Shown here one piece after another: positions 56,327 to 64,000 of a DNA stretch of 64,000 bases. Both the position numbers and the translations under genes were made by a program. The notes under the pieces were generated by a model. That model did not search any database, was not told the origin of the DNA, and saw only the letters and a program-made list of their open reading frames with translations. The stretch's first letter is position 1, and each line of letters begins with the position of its first letter. The stretch spans positions 1,173,001 to 1,237,000 of the forward strand of contig NZ_NGLE02000001.1 in assembly GCF_002140715.2 (NCBI RefSeq). The letters are read 5' to 3'. The stretch comes from Enterococcus sp. 4G2_DIV0659 (GTDB lineage: Bacteria > Bacillota > Bacilli > Lactobacillales > Enterococcaceae).

Positions 56327-57886
56327 ATGTCAAAAGCACAAACAATCAAACATGTAGTATTAACAGGAAATGATTTAACATTAGATGAATTGGTCGCAGT
56401 ATCGCGGTTTAATGCAACAGTATCTATCAGTGAAGAAGCTGTTGAAGAGGTAAAACGTTCTCGTAAAATTGTTGATGAGATTGTTGAAGAAGAGCGTGTT
56501 ACTTACGGAATCAACACTGGGTTCGGTTCATTATGTAATGTGTCGATTTCAAAAGAAGATTCTGTTCAGTTACAAGAAAACTTGATTCGCACTCACGCTT
56601 GTGGATATGGTGATCCCTTCTCGACAGATATCGTTCGCGGAATTATGGTAATTCGTGCCAATTCTTTAACAAAAGGTTATTCAGGTATTCGTTTAGAAGT
56701 CATTGAAAAATTGATTGAGATGTTAAACAATCACGTGCATCCAATTATTCCAGAAAAAGGTTCATTAGGAGCTTCTGGTGATTTAGCTCCGTTATCTCAT
56801 ATGGTTTTACCGATTCTAGGGTTAGGTGAAGCGGAGTATAAAGGTGAGGTTTGTGACGGAAAAGAAGCGATGACAAAAGCGGGTATCGCTACAATGTCAT
56901 TGGCTGCTAAAGAAGGATTAGCCTTAATCAACGGAACACAAGCTTTAACTGCAACTGGTGCTTTAGCCGTTTATGATGCGATTCGTTTATTGAAAGTCAG
57001 CGATGTGGCTGGTGCTTTATCAATTGAAGTGCATAACGGAATCATTGATGCTTTTAAAGAAGCGTTACACGTGATTCGTCCTCAAGCTGGACAAGTTATT
57101 ACTGCTGAAAATATGCGCCATTTATTAGAAGGAAGTACCTTTGTTACTCACCAAGGAGAACTACGTGTTCAAGATGCATACTCTCTAAGATGTATTCCGC
57201 AAATTCATGGTGCCAGTAAAGATGCCATTCGTTTCGTTGAAGATAAAGTCGAAATTGAAATCAATTCAGTGACAGATAACCCAATTATCACTCGTGACAA
57301 AGAAGCCATTTCTGGCGGGAATTTCCATGGTCAACCAATGGCACTTCCGTTTGATTTCTTAGGTATTTCAGTCGCTGAAATTGCTAATGTTTCAGAACGT
57401 CGTTTAGAGCGTTTAGTCAATGCCTCACATAATCGTTTAAGCTCATTCTTAGTTGCGAAAAGTGGGCTAAACTCTGGCTTTATGATTACTCAATACGCAG
57501 CTGCAGCTTTAGTATCAGAAAATAAAATCTTAGCACATCCAGCTTCTGTGGATTCCATTCCATCTTGTGAAAACCAAGAAGATCTAGTAAGTATGGGGAC
57601 AATCGCTGCACGTAAAGCGAAAAGTATCAATCAAAATACTTCTCGTGTCGTTGCAACTGAAGTATTAGCTGCTTGTCAGGCCATCGACATGAGAAAAGCG
57701 CAAGACCCAAGTTTCAAACTAGGAAAAGGAACACAAGCTGCCTATGATGTTGTCCGTAAACATTGTGGTTTCCTAGAAGAAGATAAAAACATTGAGATGT
57801 ATAAAGAATTAGATATTATCACTAATTTGATCATGAACGATGAATTTATCGATGCTGTGGAAAATGTTGTTTCAGTAAACTACTAA
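56327..57886 (+). CDS. hutH: histidine ammonia-lyase
   Basis: 519 residues. Deaminates L-histidine to trans-urocanate. The residues that cyclise to the MIO cofactor are Ala149-Ser150-Gly151 in GSLGASGDLAPLSH. The active-site Tyr loop YGINTGFGSL and the histidine-selective THACGYGDPF segment favour a histidine rather than phenylalanine or tyrosine lyase. The start is ATG 56327 with AGGAGG 7 nt upstream; the frame also stays open back into the repeat array, which is not considered coding. No hutU, hutI, hutG or ftcD is in the window, so the usual route to glutamate is not encoded here. It ends with its own terminator. Confidence 0.92.
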   Translation: MSKAQTIKHVVLTGNDLTLDELVAVSRFNATVSISEEAVEEVKRSRKIVDEIVEEERVTYGINTGFGSLCNVSISKEDSVQLQENLIRTHACGYGDPFSTDIVRGIMVIRANSLTKGYSGIRLEVIEKLIEMLNNHVHPIIPEKGSLGASGDLAPLSHMVLPILGLGEAEYKGEVCDGKEAMTKAGIATMSLAAKEGLALINGTQALTATGALAVYDAIRLLKVSDVAGALSIEVHNGIIDAFKEALHVIRPQAGQVITAENMRHLLEGSTFVTHQGELRVQDAYSLRCIPQIHGASKDAIRFVEDKVEIEINSVTDNPIITRDKEAISGGNFHGQPMALPFDFLGISVAEIANVSERRLERLVNASHNRLSSFLVAKSGLNSGFMITQYAAAALVSENKILAHPASVDSIPSCENQEDLVSMGTIAARKAKSINQNTSRVVATEVLAACQAIDMRKAQDPSFKLGKGTQAAYDVVRKHCGFLEEDKNIEMYKELDIITNLIMNDEFIDAVENVVSVNY

Positions 57887-57924
57887 AAATAAAACAACAT
57901 TTCTATCCTCTGTTATTGTTTGTT

Positions 57925-57959
57925 AATCCAATCTTGTCCAAAGCGAGATTGGATTTTTT
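57925..57959 (+). terminator. terminator of hutH
   Basis: AATCCAATCT/AGATTGGATT stem with T6 tail, between hutH and hisS. Confidence 0.88.
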
Positions 57960-57990
57960 AACATAAATAAAAAAGATTGGAGTGACCACG

Positions 57991-59301
57991 ATGATGTATC
58001 AAAAACCTAAGGGAACTCGAGATATTTTACCAGGTGAAAGTGAGAAATGGCAGTATGTGGAGCAAAAAGCTCGCGAAGTATTCAAACGCTATCAATACAA
58101 AGAAATCAGAACACCGATTTTTGAACATTTAGAATTGATTACCCGAAGCGTAGGTGAATCAACAGATATTGTCACCAAAGAAATGTACGACTTTAAGGAC
58201 AAAGGCGGGCGACATATCACTTTACGACCAGAAGGAACTGCCCCTGTCGTTCGTGCCTATGTCGAAAATAAACTCTATGGTCCAGAACATACAAACCCAT
58301 ACAAAGTTTATTATATGGGACCAATGTTTCGCTATGAACGTCCCCAAGCAGGACGTTTGCGTCAGTTCCATCAAATCGGAATTGAAGTCTTAGGCGCTGA
58401 CAATCCAGCTATTGATGTTGAGGGGATTTCTGTGGCATTGGCTCTATTCTCTTCTTTAGGTTTAAAAAAATTCAAACTAGTAATCAACAGCTTAGGCGAC
58501 CAGGACAGTCGACAAGCCCATAGAGCAGCTCTTTTAGACTACTTAACACCTTTAGAAGATCAACTAAGTTCTGATTCAAAACGTCGCTTAAAAACGAATC
58601 CTTTGCGTATTTTGGATAGTAAAGAAGAACAAGACCAGCCAATCGTAGCAGATGCGCCTTCTATTTTAGACTACTTAAATCCTGAATCAACCACCTATTT
58701 TGAAACGGTCAAGGAAATGTTGACAGCATTAGATATCCCATTTGAAGTTGATAGCAATATGGTACGTGGACTTGATTATTATAACCATACAATCTTTGAG
58801 ATTATGAGTGATTCAGAAGCTTTCCAAGGAGTAAACACAACGATTTGTGCTGGTGGACGTTATAATGGATTAGTTGAAGAAATTGGCGGCCCAAGCATTC
58901 CTGGCTTTGGTTTTGGTAGTGGGATTGAGCGAATCATTTTGACCCTAGAAGCAGAGCAAGAGAAAAAACACTTAGATAATGCCATTGATATTTATGTAGT
59001 CGGCATGGGAGAACGCTCCTCTTTAGAAACCTTAAAATTGACGGAACACCTTCGTAGAGCGGGATTTTCAGTTGAACGAGATTATTTAGCCCGTAAGGCC
59101 AAAGCACAATTTAAGCAAGCTAATAAATTAGGCGCAGCATTCACCGTGATTCTTGGCGATGAAGAACTTGAATTAGGACAAGCAACGATTAAAAATATGG
59201 CCACTAGTAAAGAAGTTCACTATAATTTAAATGCGTTGTATAACCAACCAGAAAACATTTTCCAAGAGTTAGGATACAAATCAAAAGAATCTGAGAAATA
59301 A
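57991..59301 (+). CDS. hisS: histidyl-tRNA synthetase
   Basis: 436 residues, the normal class II HisRS length. Motif 2 ([23 protein letters not shown]), the histidine-binding motifs RGLDYY and CAGGRYNGL, and motif 3 ([11 protein letters not shown]) are all present, and the C-terminal anticodon-binding domain follows. It is therefore a competent synthetase, not the HisZ paralogue. In many Firmicutes hisS is next to aspS; here it is next to hutH and no aspS follows, so this could be a second copy. I start at ATG 57991 (GGAG 8 nt upstream) rather than at GTG 57982. No T-box leader is possible in the 30-nt gap after the terminator. Confidence 0.92.
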   Translation: MMYQKPKGTRDILPGESEKWQYVEQKAREVFKRYQYKEIRTPIFEHLELITRSVGESTDIVTKEMYDFKDKGGRHITLRPEGTAPVVRAYVENKLYGPEHTNPYKVYYMGPMFRYERPQAGRLRQFHQIGIEVLGADNPAIDVEGISVALALFSSLGLKKFKLVINSLGDQDSRQAHRAALLDYLTPLEDQLSSDSKRRLKTNPLRILDSKEEQDQPIVADAPSILDYLNPESTTYFETVKEMLTALDIPFEVDSNMVRGLDYYNHTIFEIMSDSEAFQGVNTTICAGGRYNGLVEEIGGPSIPGFGFGSGIERIILTLEAEQEKKHLDNAIDIYVVGMGERSSLETLKLTEHLRRAGFSVERDYLARKAKAQFKQANKLGAAFTVILGDEELELGQATIKNMATSKEVHYNLNALYNQPENIFQELGYKSKESEK

Positions 59302-59572
59302 CTCTAACAGTTACATCTCAGACCTCTATAAACTGAATAAATGGTGGAAACAAAAGTAAGTTCTTCGGAAATAAGAAACTCATGAAAACTGGAAAATAGA
59401 GCCTGGAGCATAACTTAAAAGTTATGTTTCAGGCTCTTAGTATCAGAATGAACGGTGGGAGCAGAAGCAACTCCTTCTTATTGCTGTAAAACACAACGAG
59501 GTACGAGTTGATGTTACACAGTACCTACTAGATTCTCGGAGTTAGACGCTTCTTTTCCAACCTTCTAACCTT
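59296..59572. repeat. dispersed intergenic repeat, tandem double copy
   Basis: First copy 59296-59390 has the ATAACTCTAACAGTTA dyad (overlapping the hisS stop), AAACTGAATAAATGGTGG and CTTCGGAAATAA. The second, 59398-59572, has a perfect GAGCCTG...CAGGCTC hairpin around CATAACTT/AAGTTATG, then GAATGAACGGTGGGAGCAGA and the end block TTCTCGGAGTTAGACGCTTC. The hairpin may serve as terminator for hisS. Confidence 0.65.
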
Positions 59573-59582
59573 GATATGTTTT

Positions 59583-60017
59583 TTATCTACCTACAATAAA
59601 AGTCAATTCACATTCACAAACTTTTTTATCTTCAACAAAAGCCGTTGCTTTTCCGATTCCAACATAGTCTCTGATTTTCACGATTTCAAAATGTAGTTTC
59701 AATACATCACCTGGCACTACTTTTTGACGGAATTTTGCTTTATTGATACCGCCGATATAGGCCGTTTCACCATTGAATTGATCCATTTTTAAAATCAAGA
59801 TTGACCCTACTTGCGCCAACGCTTCAATAATCAAAACACCTGGCATTGTTGGGTTTCCAGGGAAATGTCCTTGGAAAAATTCTTCATTGATCGTTACGTT
59901 TTTTGTTGCGATAATTTTTTTCTCTGGAATAATTTCATCCACATAGTCGATAAAACAAATTGGGTATCTGTTTGGAATCATTTCCATAATTTCTGTTGCA
60001 TTCATTAATCTTGTCAT
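59583..60017 (-). CDS. fabN: 3-hydroxyacyl-ACP dehydratase/isomerase FabN
   Basis: 144 residues of the FabZ hot-dog family. Catalytic His is in GHFPGNPTMPG and Glu in IEALAQVGS. In E. faecalis, the FabZ homologue paired with fabO next to fabI, called FabN, both dehydrates and isomerises the C10 intermediate to start unsaturated fatty acid synthesis; the same gene order here supports that role. The start ATG 60017 lies 2 bp after the fabO stop, with GGGAGG inside fabO. A later ATG at 60005 would also give a normal FabZ start. Confidence 0.87.
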   Translation of the reverse strand: MTRLMNATEIMEMIPNRYPICFIDYVDEIIPEKKIIATKNVTINEEFFQGHFPGNPTMPGVLIIEALAQVGSILILKMDQFNGETAYIGGINKAKFRQKVVPGDVLKLHFEIVKIRDYVGIGKATAFVEDKKVCECELTFIVGR

Positions 60018-60019
60018 TG

Positions 60020-61261
60020 TTAGTTTTCCTCCCATTTCTTCATACAAATAACGCCATTGTGACCGCCGAAGCCGAATGAATTGCTGATTGCATATTCTGC
60101 TTGAACGGAGCGTGAACCTTCTGTTACATAATCTAAATCACATTCTGGATCTGCTTCTTTATAGCCAACGGTTGGATGCGCTACGCCTTCTTGTAATGTC
60201 TTCACACAAGCAATCGCTTCGATCCCTCCGGCTGCACCTAGTAAATGTCCTGTCATACTCTTTGTACTTGAGATTGGAATCTCATACGCACGTTCACCAA
60301 ATACTCGTTTTAAAGCTGCGGTTTCTGCAGCATCATTAGCGGGTGTTGAGGTGCCATGTGCATTGACATAGCCCACTGCTGAGGCATCAATTGACGCTTC
60401 GGCTAACGCTAATTCAATCGCATCTGCTGCGCCACTTCCATCTTTTAATGGTGCGGTCATATGACTAGCATCACAATTACTACCGTAGCCAACAATTTCA
60501 CCTAAAATCGTTGCACCACGTTTTTGTGCATGCTCAAGCTCTTCTAGCATCAACATACCAGCACCTTCGCCCATAACAAAACCATGTCTTTCTTTATCAA
60601 AAGGAATCGATGCTCTTGTGGGATCTTCAGTTGTGTTTAATGCACTTAATGCCGCAAAACCAGCAATCCCGATTTCACAAATCGTCGCCTCTGTTCCTCC
60701 TGTAATCATCACGTCAGCCAAGCCGTATTTGATTGTGCGGAAAGCTTCTCCGATCGCATTTGTCGCTGATGCACAGGCTGTGACGATTGTTTGAGAAGGA
60801 CCTTTTGCCCCAAGTTTGATTGAGATATTTCCTGAAGCCATATTGGCAATTACCATTGGTACGAAAAATGGTGTTACTCGTTTGGCTCCTTTTTTATCCA
60901 TCACTCTCACTTGATCTTGTAACGTTGTCATACCGCCGATACCACTACCTACGATTACGCCAAAACGTTTTGGATCAATGCTTTCATAAGTCAAACCACT
61001 CATATCCCACGCTTCTAATGCAGCAACTAGACCATATTGAGAAAATAAATCCATCCGCTTTTGCTCTTTACGATCAAGCACACCACTTGGATCAAACTCT
61101 TTGACTTCCCCAGCTAAAGCAACACCAGTATCTTCAGAATCAAATTTAGTAATTTTACCGATTCCTAATTTTCCATTAACTAAATTTTGCCAGTATTCTT
61201 TCACCGTATTTCCTAAAGGAGTCACCGCTCCCATTCCGGTTATTACAACTCGTTTCATCAT
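60020..61261 (-). CDS. fabO: 3-oxoacyl-ACP synthase II (FabO/FabF)
   Basis: 413 residues of the KAS II family. Catalytic triad: Cys in VTACASATNAIG, His in NAHGTSTPAND and His in SMTGHLLGAAG. Elongates acyl-ACP with malonyl-ACP. In E. faecalis the copy beside fabN is FabO, which supplies the FabB-like function for unsaturated fatty acids. The start has GGAGG just before ATG ATG (61261/61258). A FabT-type box lies 17 bp upstream of the start, so lipid-responsive repression is expected. Confidence 0.9.
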   Translation of the reverse strand: MMKRVVITGMGAVTPLGNTVKEYWQNLVNGKLGIGKITKFDSEDTGVALAGEVKEFDPSGVLDRKEQKRMDLFSQYGLVAALEAWDMSGLTYESIDPKRFGVIVGSGIGGMTTLQDQVRVMDKKGAKRVTPFFVPMVIANMASGNISIKLGAKGPSQTIVTACASATNAIGEAFRTIKYGLADVMITGGTEATICEIGIAGFAALSALNTTEDPTRASIPFDKERHGFVMGEGAGMLMLEELEHAQKRGATILGEIVGYGSNCDASHMTAPLKDGSGAADAIELALAEASIDASAVGYVNAHGTSTPANDAAETAALKRVFGERAYEIPISSTKSMTGHLLGAAGGIEAIACVKTLQEGVAHPTVGYKEADPECDLDYVTEGSRSVQAEYAISNSFGFGGHNGVICMKKWEEN

Positions 61262-61277
61262 GCACCTCCGCTATTGT

Positions 61278-61290
61278 TTTGATGTTCAAA
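61278..61290. promoter_or_regulatory. FabT-type box 1
   Basis: TTTGATGTTCAAA, a 5-3-5 dyad that fits the FabT consensus TTTGA-N3-TCAAA, directly before fabO. Confidence 0.75.
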
Positions 61291-61343
61291 TTAAAAAAAA
61301 CTTGCATAACCAACACTTTTTTGTTTAAATTTAAGTAAAATAG

Positions 61344-61356
61344 TTTGACTTTCAAA
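61344..61356. promoter_or_regulatory. FabT-type box 2
   Basis: TTTGACTTTCAAA, a second perfect TTTGA-N3-TCAAA dyad, 66 bp from box 1 and about 200 bp before fabI. FabT represses fatty acid genes when acyl-ACP is abundant. Confidence 0.75.
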
Positions 61357-61374
61357 GTATTTTAGTTAATAATT

Positions 61375-61438
61375 CAGACATCCGATAAAATGTCTGTCTG
61401 GTTAGCATTATCAATTCGAGAATTATATTATCATTCTC
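61375..61438. promoter_or_regulatory. two further dyads upstream of fabI
   Basis: CAGACAT (61375-61381) pairs with ATGTCTG (61390-61396), and GAGAAT (61418-61423) pairs with ATTCTC (61433-61438) across 9 nt. The second has some Fur-box character on the opposite strand (GAGAATGATAAT). Unassigned. Confidence 0.4.
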
Positions 61439-61559
61439 AAACAGATAATACCAGTTGCAATTTTATCCGTCAACTTAAATAAAGTTAGAAATTTAGATTT
61501 TATTAAGATGCACGAAACTCTTCACACACTAAAAATAATACTTAAAGGGGAAAAATCAT

Positions 61560-62312
61560 ATGTTTCTAAAAAATAAAAAAGTCGTCGTAATGGGCGTAGC
61601 AAACAAAAGAAGTATCGCTTGGGGCTGTGCCAAAGCCTTAAAAGAACAAGGGGCAGAAATTATCTATACGTACCAAAATGAACGCATGAAAAAACAAGTA
61701 TTAAAACTAGCTGAACCAACTGATCTACTTGTTGAATGTGACGTTTCTTCTGATGAATCAATCGCTCAAGCATTCAGCACGATCCAAGAGAGATTCGACA
61801 AAATCGACGGTGTTGTTCATGCCATCGCATTTGCCAACAAAGAAGAATTAGACGGCAATGTCAGCGACATCACTCGTTCAGGTTATTTATTAGCCCAAGA
61901 CATCAGCAGCTACTCATTATTAGCGGTTGCTCACTATGCAAAACCATTATTAAATCCTGGTTCTGGAATTGTTACGATGACCTATTTAGGATCAGAAAGA
62001 GCAATCCCTAACTACAACATGATGGGAATCGCCAAAGCTTCTTTAGAAACAGCTGTAAAATATCTAGCCTATGAATTTGCTGCAGATAAAATCCGTGTCA
62101 ACGGTATTTCAGCAGGTGCAATCAAAACATTAGCTGTAACAGGTGTGAAAGATTACGATCAATTAATCAAAATTTCAGAAGACCGTACACCAGATAAAGC
62201 TGGCGTAACAATAGAAGAAGTCGGAAATACTTGTGCCTTTCTTGTCAGTGAATTAGCGGCAGGGATTGTTGGTGATATTATTTATGTGGACAAAGGGGTT
62301 CATTTAACTTAA
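61560..62312 (+). CDS. fabI: enoyl-ACP reductase I
   Basis: 250 residues of the SDR-like FabI family; the target of triclosan. Cofactor motif GVANKRSIAWG at the N-terminus and the catalytic Tyr-X6-Lys in NYNMMGIAKASL are present, with the typical ending VGDIIYVDKG. Reduces trans-2-enoyl-ACP with NADH or NADPH in the last step of each elongation cycle. Divergent from fabO-fabN, with two FabT-type boxes between. With the FabK-like protein at 54.6 kb the window has two candidate enoyl reductases of different folds. AAAGGGG precedes ATG 61560. Confidence 0.93.
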   Translation: MFLKNKKVVVMGVANKRSIAWGCAKALKEQGAEIIYTYQNERMKKQVLKLAEPTDLLVECDVSSDESIAQAFSTIQERFDKIDGVVHAIAFANKEELDGNVSDITRSGYLLAQDISSYSLLAVAHYAKPLLNPGSGIVTMTYLGSERAIPNYNMMGIAKASLETAVKYLAYEFAADKIRVNGISAGAIKTLAVTGVKDYDQLIKISEDRTPDKAGVTIEEVGNTCAFLVSELAAGIVGDIIYVDKGVHLT

Positions 62313-62315
62313 GCA

Positions 62316-62387
62316 AAAAAAAAGCTGTTGTTGGGACAAACACTAATGAAGGCTATGCCCTTATCATCGTTTGTCTCAACCGCAACT
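62316..62387. terminator. terminator between fabI and the acyltransferase gene
   Basis: GTTGTTGGGACAAAC pairs with GTTTGTCTCAACCGCAAC around a loop. The T9 tail is on the leftward transcript, so it chiefly serves the acyltransferase gene. Confidence 0.75.
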
Positions 62388-62392
62388 TTACT

Positions 62393-63484
62393 TTATCTTT
62401 TTCCTAAATTCAGATACCCGTTATTGACCCTAAGCATCATCTGTAAACCAAAATAATAGCCTGGCAGTTGCTTACTGATCGTAATCATTAATGAACTTAG
62501 TAAATGCGTAGCGACCAATGTCACGATCAACTGCAACCAACTATTCGCCAAAAAATGATAACTATCCACTAAACTTGCCGCCCATAAAATACATAATGGA
62601 TGGATGAAAAAATAATATTTTCCTAAGTCTCGTAACTGTTTAAAATCAACAGCTATTTTAAGATTCAATGTCATACTCCAACAGAAAAAGATCGCCGTAA
62701 ATGGAATAAGTGACCACATAAAGTTTTTATCGATTCCTGTATTTGCATAAACGATCAATCCTTCACCGACTAATAATCCTCCAAAAAGCACAACCAACAA
62801 TCCAAAATACTTCTGAAACGCAGCAATCTTTTCATGGTAATCCCATAAAAAATACCCAACAACTACAAATACCAAAGTAAAGAACAATCCATTACGAGTC
62901 GTGATAAATAAATTCAAGTACTGATCAAAAAAAGCTTTCAACGGTTCAAATTCAATATACCCATAATACGTTTCTAACGACCCAAACAGACTCAAAATAA
63001 ACGTTAACCCAAACAACAGAGCATATCCTTTTTTCTTAATGAACCAGTGAGCAAAAATGAGTCCAAAAATCATGGCTGGAATATACCAAAGATGGTAATA
63101 CGTTCCTGTATAAACCAATCCTGCCAACAATGCTATTGGATATAAATACGGCTCTAGTGAATAATTCTCCTGAATCCACACAAACCCAATCGGCAAATAA
63201 ATCAAACTCCAAAATAAATACGAGCGAATGGACGACGTTACATACCTTTTCAAATACCCCGGCGAACCATCATATCCTCTTCTAACAAAATAACTCGTTG
63301 AAATCAAAAAATACGGAACAGCAATTCGACATAACACATTTTTAAACAAATGATGAACAACGGGATCTTGGATGACCCGTTCACAATGAAAACAGATAAT
63401 TAAAATCGCTGCGCCATATTTTATTAAATCGATACCATTATTACTGTTGGTTTGTTTGCTAACTTGCGTATTGATACCACTCAC
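62393..63484 (-). CDS. acyltransferase-3 family membrane protein
   Basis: 363 residues, about ten membrane helices, of the acyltransferase-3 family. The start NSNNGIDLIKYGAAILIICFHC carries the His and charged residues typical of the family's first helix; the same domain forms the membrane half of VanT serine racemases. Members acetylate or otherwise acylate wall polymers, lipids or sugars; the acceptor here is unknown. GTG 63484 is used as start, but the AGGGG before it is too close, so the true start is uncertain. No racemase domain is attached. Confidence 0.8.
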   Translation of the reverse strand: MSGINTQVSKQTNSNNGIDLIKYGAAILIICFHCERVIQDPVVHHLFKNVLCRIAVPYFLISTSYFVRRGYDGSPGYLKRYVTSSIRSYLFWSLIYLPIGFVWIQENYSLEPYLYPIALLAGLVYTGTYYHLWYIPAMIFGLIFAHWFIKKKGYALLFGLTFILSLFGSLETYYGYIEFEPLKAFFDQYLNLFITTRNGLFFTLVFVVVGYFLWDYHEKIAAFQKYFGLLVVLFGGLLVGEGLIVYANTGIDKNFMWSLIPFTAIFFCWSMTLNLKIAVDFKQLRDLGKYYFFIHPLCILWAASLVDSYHFLANSWLQLIVTLVATHLLSSLMITISKQLPGYYFGLQMMLRVNNGYLNLGKR

Positions 63485-64000
63485 CCCTGACTTTCATAAA
63501 AAAGCTACAATTAAATGTACTCTTCCCTACTCCTATTACATTTAATTGTAGCAAAACAGACGCTCGATGTTATCGGCTTTAAGTCTGAGATTTGCTCACT
63601 TCTTTAGGACTATTTTTATGAGTCAAAAAAGGAACGGAATATCATCGTCCCATTCCTATCTCTCTTCTTTCATCAACTTAGTTTCACTTTCTTACAATTT
63701 TGCTCTTTTATTTGCTATAACTCTACACTTTAAAACAACGCAGCAAACAGCTAAAGATTCTTGGTTTCTGTCGATATATTCTAATTATCTCGCTCTATAT
63801 AAAAAAACACTATTTAACACCCGAATATTTTCTCTCCTACTATAATAATCGCTTAAATTTTCCATTTTTTCATGAATAACTACAAGACGAAAAGACGAGA
63901 TTTTGCAAGTTATTTCTCCACTTTTTATATGCTTTTGTCAAATTTGTCCATTCCACGAGGAACATTTTGACAATTCAAAAAAAGTTATTGACTACCCTTG
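63485..64000. other. 516-bp non-coding end of the window
   Basis: AT-rich. A rightward frame at 63567-63845 lacks a ribosome site and family resemblance and is not called. The last 40 bases contain TTGACA- and TTGACT-like hexamers that may be the promoter of a gene outside the window. Confidence 0.5.

Noticed and set aside
57887..57990. T-box riboswitch before hisS
   Set aside because: The only structure is a simple terminator for hutH; there is no room for specifier and antiterminator elements.
63567..63845. 92-codon open frame near the right edge
   Set aside because: No ribosome site, odd composition, no recognisable domain.

Overview
The window looks like about 64 kb of chromosome from an Enterococcus, probably a non-faecalis species near the E. 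faecalis group. The DNA is AT-rich with strong AGGAGG ribosome sites. The divergent fabI / fabO-fabN arrangement with FabT-type boxes, sortase (LPXTG) and WxL surface proteins, a MerR gene divergent from a heterodimeric ABC exporter, and a NapA-type antiporter all point there. No rRNA, tRNA, CRISPR array or transposase was seen.

Layout. 0-9 kb: edge of a D/Y-rich gene, a P1B-4 metal ATPase behind twin ArsR-type operators, an orphan OppA-like lipoprotein, an OsmC protein, a WxL/lectin surface protein and a thioredoxin. 9-13 kb: MerR regulator divergent from an EfrEF-like ABC exporter. 13-20 kb: membrane-anchored protein, queG, two LPXTG proteins and an SDR. 20-25 kb: MoxR-DUF58-transglutaminase operon. 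25-31 kb: C45 peptidase, a frameshifted OppA-like gene, an FAD oxidoreductase, DUF1722 and a POT peptide transporter. 31-37 kb: small lipoprotein, two-component system and MacAB-type ABC module, in which the kinase and the permease are both frameshifted. 37-39 kb: napA-like antiporter and efp.

39.6-55.6 kb is the most unusual part. A leftward operon carries the three subunits of an oxamate carbamoyltransferase-like enzyme (allH, allF, allG homologues), an ankyrin/TPR protein, an NCS1 permease and a guanine deaminase-like enzyme, with a divergent PucR regulator. Next to it, rightward, are a DAACS symporter and a PAS-AAA-HTH sigma-54 activator. A textbook -24/-12 sigma-54 promoter follows, then an operon of CoA-transferase, OFA-family MFS transporter and FabK-like flavin reductase. 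Six 120-bp tandem repeats separate this operon from a lone histidine ammonia-lyase (hutH), followed by a histidyl-tRNA synthetase. No hutU, hutI or hutG is present. One hypothesis is a CoA-dependent urocanate-reducing pathway (histidine to urocanate to urocanoyl-CoA to imidazole propionate) under sigma-54 control.

59-64 kb: fabN, fabO and fabI, then an acyltransferase-3 membrane protein.

Three genes (at 27.1, 32.8 and 34.8 kb) each lack one A in a poly-A run, which may be real mutation or homopolymer base-calling error. A dispersed hairpin-rich intergenic repeat occurs at four or more places.
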